DNA of 20,178 nucleotides from Candidatus Uhrbacteria bacterium (GTDB lineage: Bacteria; Patescibacteriota; Patescibacteriia; JACQRZ01), in NCBI GenBank assembly GCA_016206235.1, contig JACQRZ010000027.1:1-20178 (forward strand), read 5' to 3'. The notes beneath the pieces were generated by a model. It had not been told where the DNA came from and ran no database searches. It saw only the letters and a list, made by a program, of their open reading frames with translations. Both the position numbers and the translations under genes were made by a program. Below are positions 14,920 through 20,178 of this stretch, in pieces (position 1 is the stretch's first letter; every line of letters begins with the position of its first letter).

Positions 14920-14996
14920 TGGTGCGCGTGAGTGGACTCGAACCACCGACCTGTGGCTTATAAGGCCACCGCTCTCACCGGCTGAGCTACACGCGC
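14920..14996 (-). tRNA. tRNA-Ile with anticodon UAU (reads AUA), CCA end encoded
   Basis: The complete cloverleaf is readable on the minus strand. The acceptor stem GCGCGTG/CACGCGC is perfect, and the D-stem is GCTC/GAGC. The anticodon stem GTGGC/GCCAC holds loop CTTATAA, so the anticodon is UAU (14962-14960). The T-stem is GGTGG/CCACT with one G-U pair and the T-loop is TTCGAGT. The discriminator is A73, as usual for Ile, followed by an encoded CCA (14922-14920). Most bacteria read AUA with a CAU-anticodon tRNA modified to lysidine by TilS; a UAU anticodon is rare. A near-consensus promoter lies about 30 bases upstream. Confidence 0.95.
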
Positions 14997-15034
14997 GTAT
15001 TGTACATGAGTGCTATGTATTAGCAAGTCATGTA

Positions 15035-15063
15035 ATTGTATGAAATCACCGAGCTTCTGTCAA
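15035..15063 (-). promoter_or_regulatory. Strong sigma70-like promoter for tRNA-Ile
   Basis: On the minus strand TTGACA (15063-15058), a 17-base spacer and TACAAT (15040-15035) match consensus at 6 of 6 and 5 of 6. Transcription would start near 15028, about 30 bases before the mature tRNA. Confidence 0.85.
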
Positions 15064-15075
15064 AAGCGCCTCGAA

Positions 15076-15099
15076 ATCACTTATCACTGGTCACTAGTG
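15076..15099. repeat. Heptamer array (ATCACTT type) between the tRNA promoter and valS
   Basis: ATCACTT, ATCACTG, GTCACTA and GTG in phase; the reverse complement is the same family as the array at 14891-14918. The two inverted arrays bracket the tRNA and its promoter. Confidence 0.7.
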
Positions 15100-15117
15100 G
15101 CATATCCATGATACACT
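15088..15117 (+). promoter_or_regulatory. Possible valS promoter
   Basis: TGATACACT (15109-15117) fits an extended -10 form; TGGTCA at 15088-15093 is a weak -35 at 18 bases. The ATG follows 42 bases later. A 5-bp hairpin, GCCGA/TCGGC (15129-15144), lies in the leader. Confidence 0.3.
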
Positions 15118-15159
15118 ACTCATTGAAGGCCGAACATTATCGGCTAATTTGTGTTATGT

Positions 15160-17871
15160 ATGAAACTTAAAGCAACTTATACTGCCTCAGATTACGAAAA
15201 TAATGTGTATGCACAGTGGGAAGAGTCTGGCTATTTTAATCCTGACAAATTCCCAAAATCAAAGAGAGTATTTACGATTTCAATGCCACCGCCAAACGCA
15301 ACAGGAACTCTCCACTTGGGCCACGCAATGTTTTTAGCGTTGCAGGACTTGATGATACGCTACCACCGCATGAAGGGAGATAAAACGCTCTGGCTTCCTG
15401 GAACCGACCATGCAGCTATTGCAACCCATAGCAAGGTTGAACAGCTTCTAGCTCAAGAGGGTAAAACGCGACAAGAAATTGGCAGAGAGGCTTTTTTGCA
15501 GAGAATCCATGAGTATGTTGAACATTCGCGCAATACTATTCGCAATCAAATTCGGAAAATGGGGGCAAGTTGTGATTGGAGCAGGGAGCGCTATACACTG
15601 GACGATGGACTGAGCATGGCAGTTTCTGAAATGTTTGTGAGAATGTTCAACGATGGGTTGATTTATCGGGCACAAAAAATCGTAAACTGGTGCCCGCACT
15701 GCCTCTCAACGCTTTCTGATGTTGAAGTAGAGCATTCCCAGGAAAAGGGAAGTCTCTTCTATATTAAATATCCAGTAAAGGAGACGGGTGAGTACATTAC
15801 GGTGGCAACCACACGACCGGAAACAATGCTTGGTGACACAGCCGTTGCCGTTCACCCTGCAGACGAGAGGTACAAAAAATGTATTGGTGGCATTGCTGTT
15901 CAGCCAATGGGCAATCATGAAATTCCGATCATTGCCGATGAGTATGTTGAGCGTGAGTTTGGATCTGGCGCACTCAAGGTTACCCCCGCGCATGACGTCA
16001 ACGATTTTGAGCTCGGACGCAAGTACCACCTTACGTCATTGAATATTCTCCGCGAGAATGGATCACTTGACCTTTCATCGCTCAAAAATCGCCCTATCGA
16101 TTTTGAATCAATTGCTGATCTTGATGGCATGGACCGATACAAGGCGCGAGAAGTTATTGTTGAGAGGCTCAAAGAAAAAGGTCTCTTAGAAAAAATTGAG
16201 GAGATCGACCATACGCTAGCAACGTGTTATCGCTGCGACACCGTGATCGAGCCATATATTTCATTACAGTGGTTTGTTGCTGTTGATAAAAAAATTGAAA
16301 AGTACGGCGCGTCGCTGAAAGGACTGATGCACGACACGGTGCTTTCCAAAAAAACACAGATCATTCCGCAACGATTTGAAAAAATTTATTTCCAGTGGGT
16401 AGATAATCTCCGCGACTGGTGCATTTCGCGGCAAATATGGTTTGGCCATCAGTTACCGGTCTATTACTGCTTGGAAAGCGGGGGTGGTTGCGGCGAAACA
16501 ATCGTTTCAAAAGAAAAACCTAAGGTGTGCAACATATGCAAAAAAAGCGTGCTACGCCAAGATGAAGATACGCTTGATACCTGGTTTTCTTCGGGTCTTT
16601 GGACATTTTCAACACTTGGGTGGCCTCGCAATGCAAAAGAGAAACGAGGATCTATTGAAAAAAAGGGTGATCTTGCTCAATTTCATCCTACGTCGGTACT
16701 TGAGACCGGGTATGACATTTTATTTTTTTGGGTTGCACGCATGATCCTTATGTCTCGCTATGCGCTCGGGGAACAGCCATTTGATGTCGTATACCTCAAT
16801 GGTCTTGTTTTGGACATTCATGGCAAGAAGATGAGCAAATCGCGTGAAGAATCGATCATCGATCCGCTGACCGTGATTGAAAAGTATGGAACAGATGCAT
16901 TGAGATTAAGCCTTCTTGTTGGTATCTCGCCCGGAAATGATCTTCGCTTGAGCGAAGAAAAAATAGCGAGCTACCGAAACGTTGTGAACAAACTCTGGAA
17001 CATCACACGATTTATTCTCGAGTTTGGCCTTGAGGGTGAAGCTCCAAGGAAGCACCAGCTCACCCTTGCCGACCAATGGATTTTAAGCAGACTCTCGCAA
17101 ACCATTGCAAGCGTAACCAACCATATAGAGGGTTTTCGCTTTTCACAAGCCGCAGAAGAACTGCGCGCGTTTACCTGTGATGAACTTGCAGATTGGTATT
17201 TAGAAATTGCAAAAATTGAAAAGGGGAAACAGATGGTCCTCGCGCACGTCTTAGAAGCAGTACTCTCGCTCTGGCATCCATTCACGCCGTTTGTAACTGA
17301 AATTGCGTACCAAGCGCTCAAAAAGAGTCGCACAGAAAAAAAGGCTTCACCATTTTTGATGGTTCACGCATGGCCTCACGCAGACGAAAAAGAAATCAAA
17401 GAAGAGGTTGAAAATGAATTTGCGACTATCCAACATATCGTAGGCGCTATCCGCAGTGCGCGTTCAGAGAACACCATCTCACCAAAGCAAAAAATTCAGG
17501 CGATCTTTTTTACGCCGACAAGGGCTGACTTCATGAAAGCTCATGAAGAACTTCTCAAGTATCTCGCACGCCTGGACTTTGTAACCATTGTAGAAAAAGG
17601 AGAGCGGCCAGCAAATGCCATCTATCTCAAAGTTGAGGATATTGAAATCTACTTACCACTTGGACTCATGAAGATTGAGGAAGAGCGTGATCGTCTTTCA
17701 ACCGAACTCCAAAAGAAACAGGAGTTGCTCGTGTCATTACAAGGGAGGCTTGCCGATAGCACGTTTACCAGCAAGGCTCCAAAACACATCATTGAACGTG
17801 AACAGAAAAAAGTAAAAGACTACGAACACTCGATCCAGAAAATCAAAGAACAGCTTGCATTGCTCAAATAA
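15160..17871 (+). CDS. valS: Valyl-tRNA synthetase
   Basis: A class I synthetase that charges tRNA-Val and edits mischarged Thr. I choose ATG at 15160 (903 residues); an in-frame GTG three codons earlier is possible. The HIGH motif is HLGH (52-55) in NATGTLHLGHAM and KMSKS is at 557-561. The CP1 editing domain shows TTRPETMLGDTAVAVHPADE (starting about 216). Cys pairs in CYRCD, CGE and CNICK suggest zinc-binding knuckles. DTLDTWFSSGLWTFSTLGWP separates ValRS from IleRS and LeuRS. The C-terminal 70 residues form the ValRS coiled-coil arm (EEERDRLSTELQKKQELL). DHAAIAT replaces the usual DHAGIAT. No Shine-Dalgarno is seen. It probably heads a unit with argS. Confidence 0.97.
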   Translation: MKLKATYTASDYENNVYAQWEESGYFNPDKFPKSKRVFTISMPPPNATGTLHLGHAMFLALQDLMIRYHRMKGDKTLWLPGTDHAAIATHSKVEQLLAQEGKTRQEIGREAFLQRIHEYVEHSRNTIRNQIRKMGASCDWSRERYTLDDGLSMAVSEMFVRMFNDGLIYRAQKIVNWCPHCLSTLSDVEVEHSQEKGSLFYIKYPVKETGEYITVATTRPETMLGDTAVAVHPADERYKKCIGGIAVQPMGNHEIPIIADEYVEREFGSGALKVTPAHDVNDFELGRKYHLTSLNILRENGSLDLSSLKNRPIDFESIADLDGMDRYKAREVIVERLKEKGLLEKIEEIDHTLATCYRCDTVIEPYISLQWFVAVDKKIEKYGASLKGLMHDTVLSKKTQIIPQRFEKIYFQWVDNLRDWCISRQIWFGHQLPVYYCLESGGGCGETIVSKEKPKVCNICKKSVLRQDEDTLDTWFSSGLWTFSTLGWPRNAKEKRGSIEKKGDLAQFHPTSVLETGYDILFFWVARMILMSRYALGEQPFDVVYLNGLVLDIHGKKMSKSREESIIDPLTVIEKYGTDALRLSLLVGISPGNDLRLSEEKIASYRNVVNKLWNITRFILEFGLEGEAPRKHQLTLADQWILSRLSQTIASVTNHIEGFRFSQAAEELRAFTCDELADWYLEIAKIEKGKQMVLAHVLEAVLSLWHPFTPFVTEIAYQALKKSRTEKKASPFLMVHAWPHADEKEIKEEVENEFATIQHIVGAIRSARSENTISPKQKIQAIFFTPTRADFMKAHEELLKYLARLDFVTIVEKGERPANAIYLKVEDIEIYLPLGLMKIEEERDRLSTELQKKQELLVSLQGRLADSTFTSKAPKHIIEREQKKVKDYEHSIQKIKEQLALLK

Positions 17872-17881
17872 AAAAGAGGAG

Positions 17882-18053
17882 ATACACTATTATGAGAGGG
17901 CGCTCAGGGTATGCCTTTTCGCTACGTTCGACACCCCGGCGAGGTGTCTCACTGCACTCCTCCCTCACTCTCTCGCTTCGCTCGAACCATGCCCGTTCGG
18001 TCGTCAATGCCGCTCTAAGGCTTACCCTTCGTGCAAAAGAGAGAATAGTGTAT
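17882..18053. other. GC-rich insert-like block between valS and argS, bounded by 10-base inverted repeats
   Basis: ATACACTATT (17882-17891) and AATAGTGTAT (18044-18053) are perfect inverted repeats. The enclosed 152 bases are much richer in C and in CG-containing motifs than the flanks and include hairpin GACACC/GGTGTC (17930-17948). ATGAGAGGGCG (17892) and ATGAAAGGGAG (18052) match at 9 of 11 bases, like a target duplication. A 75-codon ORF crosses the block (17892-18119), has GAGGAG 10 bases upstream and overlaps the argS start as ATGA. Its Arg/Ser-rich product looks repeat-derived, so I do not call it as a gene. Confidence 0.4.
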
Positions 18054-18111
18054 GAAAGGGAGGAAAGAATGGAGAGCGCGGAGATATACTTTGAGGGCTA
18101 TAACTCTGTAA
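18052..18111 (+). CDS. Possible 19-codon Arg-rich leader ORF before argS
   Basis: This ORF encodes MKGRKEWRARRYTLRAITL, with five Arg codons (AGG, AGA, CGG, AGA, AGG), and stops 4 bases before the argS ATG. Its position and Arg content resemble leader peptides that sense charged tRNA. The region is purine-rich, which by itself yields AGA/AGG codons, and no terminator hairpin is visible. A second, overlapping 16-codon ORF (18069-18119, MESAEIYFEGYNSVIV) has the better Shine-Dalgarno (GGGAGG, 18058-18063), contains no Arg, and overlaps argS as ATGA; it may instead couple translation. Confidence 0.25.
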   Translation: MKGRKEWRARRYTLRAITL

Positions 18112-18115
18112 TCGT

Positions 18116-19984
18116 ATGAAGAAGAAAAAATTAAAAAAAGTAGACAGAAATTCGTCCGAAATCTACGCGGATCCGTTTGCTTTTTTAAAGAAAGAGGCGA
18201 TTGCTGAAATCGAAGACGCGATTGAGCATCAGTTCAAAAAGAAGATAGCCTTGGATCCCGCGTTACTCGAAACACCGCCTAACCCGCAGTTTGGTGATCT
18301 TGCTTTGCCTTGCTTTTCACTAACAAAAGAACTTCAAGCTTCTCCTGCCGAGATTGCGTCAAAACTTGCCGCAGACATCAATGAAAGCATTCAAGTAGGA
18401 TTGCAACTGAGCCATGGCATGAGTGTGGAACACATCATTCTTACGCTTTCAAGCGCACGAGCCTTGGGTCCCTACCTTAATATACGATTCAACAGTCCTG
18501 CATTGGCGCACTGGATTGTACCAGCGGTCTTGGGGAATCCGACATACGGAACTGGAACGCAAAAAAAACCAAAAAAAATTCTCATCGAGTATGTTTCGCC
18601 TAATACCAATAAACCACTCCACCTTGGACATATACGCAATGCGCTGCTCGGCGAGAGTATCGCGCGACTCCTTGAGGCACAAGGAAACAAGGTTGTGCGC
18701 ACCTGCCTCATTAACGATCGAGGCATCCATATTTGCAAGTCAATGACGGCCTACAAGTTACAAGCTATCCGCCAGAGGCGGACCCGCCTCAGGCGGGCAA
18801 ACTACAAACTTGTACCTACGCCCAAAAGTGTTGGCAAGAAAGGCGATCATTTTGTGGGCGATTACTATGTGCTCTATGAAAAAATGCTTCAACAAGATGA
18901 ATCTATTGCCCAAAAAGCACACGAGTGCCTACAAAAATGGGAAGCCGGCAACACGAAACTAAGAGCGTTATGGAAGCGAATGAATGCGTGGGCATTACAA
19001 GGAATGAAAGAGACGCTCCAAAAACTTGGTATTGTGTTTGACACCTTCTATTTTGAAAGTGATATCTATGCAAAAGGAAAATCTCTTGTTGAACAATATG
19101 TGAAAAAGAGAACTTTTTCGCGTGATGAAACTGGAGCGGTATACGCCGACTTCAAAGGCGCTTTACCAAATAAAATTTTGCTTCGCAAAGATGGCACGTC
19201 GCTGTACATCACGCAAGATATGTATTTGGCGATACAGAGAGTAAAACAGTATAAGCCTGATGCATCGCTCTATGTTGTTGCCTCGGAACAAAATCTCTAC
19301 TTTCAACAACTTTTTAAAGTTTTGGAAATGATGAAAGTGCCATCTGCGCAACGCTGCCACCATATAAGTTACGGAATGGTGTACTTGCCAGACGGCAAGA
19401 TGAAGTCTCGAGAAGGCACTGTTGTTGATGCTGACGACTTGCTTGCGCAGATCGAAAAACTTGCTACTTCGGAGATAAAAAAGAGAGAGAAGAAATTACC
19501 AACTCAAGAAGTGCTCCAAAGAGCAAGAACGATTGCATTGGCTGCACTAAAGTTCTACATGTTGGAAGTTACTCCAAAATCTGATATGACATTCAATCCT
19601 GCAACTGCTCTTGCGCTGCAGGGAAAAACAGGGCCCTATCTTCTCTACACGTATGCACGGCTCCTGAGTATTTTGCGAAAAAGCGAACCAGATAAACAAT
19701 GCGACATGTTCGCCTATACATGGAATAAAGAACAAAAGCTATTACTGCAGTTGGGGCAATTTCCAGAAATTATCCGGGTTTCATCTGAAAACTATTCGCC
19801 GGCAATGGTAGTGCAATATCTTTTTTCGCTTGCCCAAGACACCAACGACTACTACCACGCGGTTCCTATTCTTTCAGCTTCGCACGAAGAGCGATGCGCG
19901 CGACTATTGCTTATTGCCTCAATCGCCCGCGTTTTGAAAAAAGGACTTACGCTCTTGGGTATTGAAACACTTGAAAAAATGTAG
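18116..19984 (+). CDS. argS: Arginyl-tRNA synthetase with a repeat-derived insert
   Basis: A class I synthetase that charges tRNA-Arg. The 622-residue protein has a Lys-rich start (1-27), the Arg-tRNA synthetase N-terminal domain with NPQFGDLALPCF, HIGH as HLGH (169-172) in SPNTNKPLHLGHIRNALLGE, LINDRGIHICKSM just after it, KGDHFVGDYYV, the KMSK-like loop KMKSREGTVVDA (from 428), and the C-terminal anticodon-binding helical domain with YLLYTYARLLSILRK. Residues about 213-233 are encoded by a paired-hairpin repeat and contain six Arg in nine positions (219-227). The YKL triplet appears on both sides of this insert, and the protein is longer than typical family members there. The gene overlaps or abuts short upstream ORFs. 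Confidence 0.96.
   Translation: MKKKKLKKVDRNSSEIYADPFAFLKKEAIAEIEDAIEHQFKKKIALDPALLETPPNPQFGDLALPCFSLTKELQASPAEIASKLAADINESIQVGLQLSHGMSVEHIILTLSSARALGPYLNIRFNSPALAHWIVPAVLGNPTYGTGTQKKPKKILIEYVSPNTNKPLHLGHIRNALLGESIARLLEAQGNKVVRTCLINDRGIHICKSMTAYKLQAIRQRRTRLRRANYKLVPTPKSVGKKGDHFVGDYYVLYEKMLQQDESIAQKAHECLQKWEAGNTKLRALWKRMNAWALQGMKETLQKLGIVFDTFYFESDIYAKGKSLVEQYVKKRTFSRDETGAVYADFKGALPNKILLRKDGTSLYITQDMYLAIQRVKQYKPDASLYVVASEQNLYFQQLFKVLEMMKVPSAQRCHHISYGMVYLPDGKMKSREGTVVDADDLLAQIEKLATSEIKKREKKLPTQEVLQRARTIALAALKFYMLEVTPKSDMTFNPATALALQGKTGPYLLYTYARLLSILRKSEPDKQCDMFAYTWNKEQKLLLQLGQFPEIIRVSSENYSPAMVVQYLFSLAQDTNDYYHAVPILSASHEERCARLLLIASIARVLKKGLTLLGIETLEKM
18751..18815. repeat. Paired-hairpin REP-like element (copy B) inside argS
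   Basis: Two perfect palindromes, TCCGCC-AGA-GGCGGA (18768-18782) and CCCGCC-TCA-GGCGGG (18783-18797), sit between heptamer flanks: CTACAAG, TTACAAG on the left and CTACAAA, CTTGTAC on the right. The core 18765-18802 equals the reverse complement of 8-45 at 36 of 38 bases. It is translated in frame, with no stop. Confidence 0.9.
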
Positions 19985-19989
19985 CACAT

Positions 19990-20084
19990 AATTTCAAATT
20001 TCCAATTTCTCATTGCCAAATAATTGATAAACAGTTAAAAAATAAAACGTTAATTGGAAATTGGATATTGGGAATTAGAAATTC
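19990..20084. repeat. Inverted pair of heptamer arrays after argS
   Basis: The left array is AATTTCA, AATTTCC, AATTTCT, CATTGCC (19990-20017). The right array is AATTGGA, AATTGGA, TATTGGG, AATTAGA (20052-20079) and AATTC. AATTTCCAATT (19997-20007) and AATTGGAAATT (20052-20062) are perfect 11-base complements around a 44-base AT-rich loop. There is no T-run right after it, so termination is only possible. The right array ends 6 bases before the next ATG. Confidence 0.8.
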
Positions 20085-20090
20085 TTTTGT

Positions 20091-20178
20091 ATGCTTATAA
20101 TCGGTCTTCTCATTCTCTACGGCATTGCTGTATCTGTATGGACATTTACAAGTCTTGTGATTATTTTTTATATACTCA
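20091..20178 (+). CDS. Start of a membrane protein, cut by the window end
   Basis: ATG at 20091 opens 29 codons with no stop before the window ends. The residues MLIIGLLILYGIAVSVW are strongly hydrophobic and form a membrane helix or signal anchor. Identity cannot be told. The frame includes ATA codons, as read by the tRNA at 14920. Confidence 0.5.
   Translation, partial: MLIIGLLILYGIAVSVWTFTSLVIIFYIL

Noticed and set aside
14920..14996. tRNA-Met or lysidine-type tRNA-Ile(CAU)
   Set aside because: The anticodon triplet is clearly TAT on the minus strand, in a 7-base loop closed by a perfect 5-bp stem.
15151..15159. GTG start for valS
   Set aside because: ATG three codons later begins exactly where ValRS homology starts and neither has a Shine-Dalgarno.
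17892..18119. 75-codon gene between valS and argS
   Set aside because: It has a plausible Shine-Dalgarno and an ATGA overlap, but the product is Arg/Ser-rich with no domain character and most of it comes from an insert-like block.
1..20178. Recoded UGA (Gly) as in Gracilibacteria
   Set aside because: TGA serves as the natural stop of the 849- and 944-residue genes, and full-length proteins end where family members do.

Overview
This 20.2 kb window looks like chromosome from a member of the Candidate Phyla Radiation (Patescibacteria), most likely a Parcubacteria-type lineage. That placement is inference. It rests on the compact gene order, short intergenic gaps, mostly absent Shine-Dalgarno sequences, a cluster of secreted proteins that open with a module I associate with CPR surface proteins, a membrane pyrophosphatase and small housekeeping genes. 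TGA is used as a stop (for example at the ends of the 849- and 944-residue proteins), so the recoded-UGA lineages (Gracilibacteria, Absconditabacteria) are unlikely.

Layout. From 57 to 14996 everything reads on the minus strand: a K+-independent proton-pumping pyrophosphatase (hppA), nusA, a four-gene surface-protein cluster (3535-11383), a YraN nuclease-like protein, a three-helix membrane protein, an S23-type four-helix-bundle protein, a SAM methyltransferase, RNase HII overlapping a slipin/stomatin gene, and a tRNA-Ile with the rare anticodon UAU. From 15160 on, genes read on the plus strand: valS, argS and the start of a membrane protein cut by the window end. The surface cluster appears to be two transcription units, each closed by an intrinsic terminator: the 462- plus 307-residue proteins (terminator 8962-8995), and the 944- plus 849-residue proteins (terminator 3471-3496). 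Clear sigma70-like promoters precede the tRNA (15063-15035), the 462-residue surface gene (11531-11503) and nusA (3538-3510).

The most unusual signal is not a protein. Most gene boundaries carry short degenerate tandem arrays with a strict 7-base period. The sequence family changes from site to site (TTTGTAG, TATAGGG, TAGTGAT, AATTGGA, GAATTAC and others) while the period stays fixed. The arrays commonly start 4 to 12 bases from start codons, where a Shine-Dalgarno would be, and run into stop codons, so some proteins end in array-encoded residues. Two sites join arrays to a paired-hairpin, REP-like palindrome (copies at 8-45 and 18765-18802, 36 of 38 bases identical) and a third carries a related form (11987-12017). 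The copy at 18765 lies in frame inside argS and adds an Arg-rich insert to arginyl-tRNA synthetase, reminiscent of the palindromic elements found in Rickettsia genes. Arrays in inverted orientation also bracket the S23 gene, the tRNA and the methyltransferase promoter.

Other points of regulatory interest are a terminator hairpin inside the nusA leader with a competing 10-base complement just downstream, and a 19-codon ORF with five Arg codons ending four bases before the argS start.
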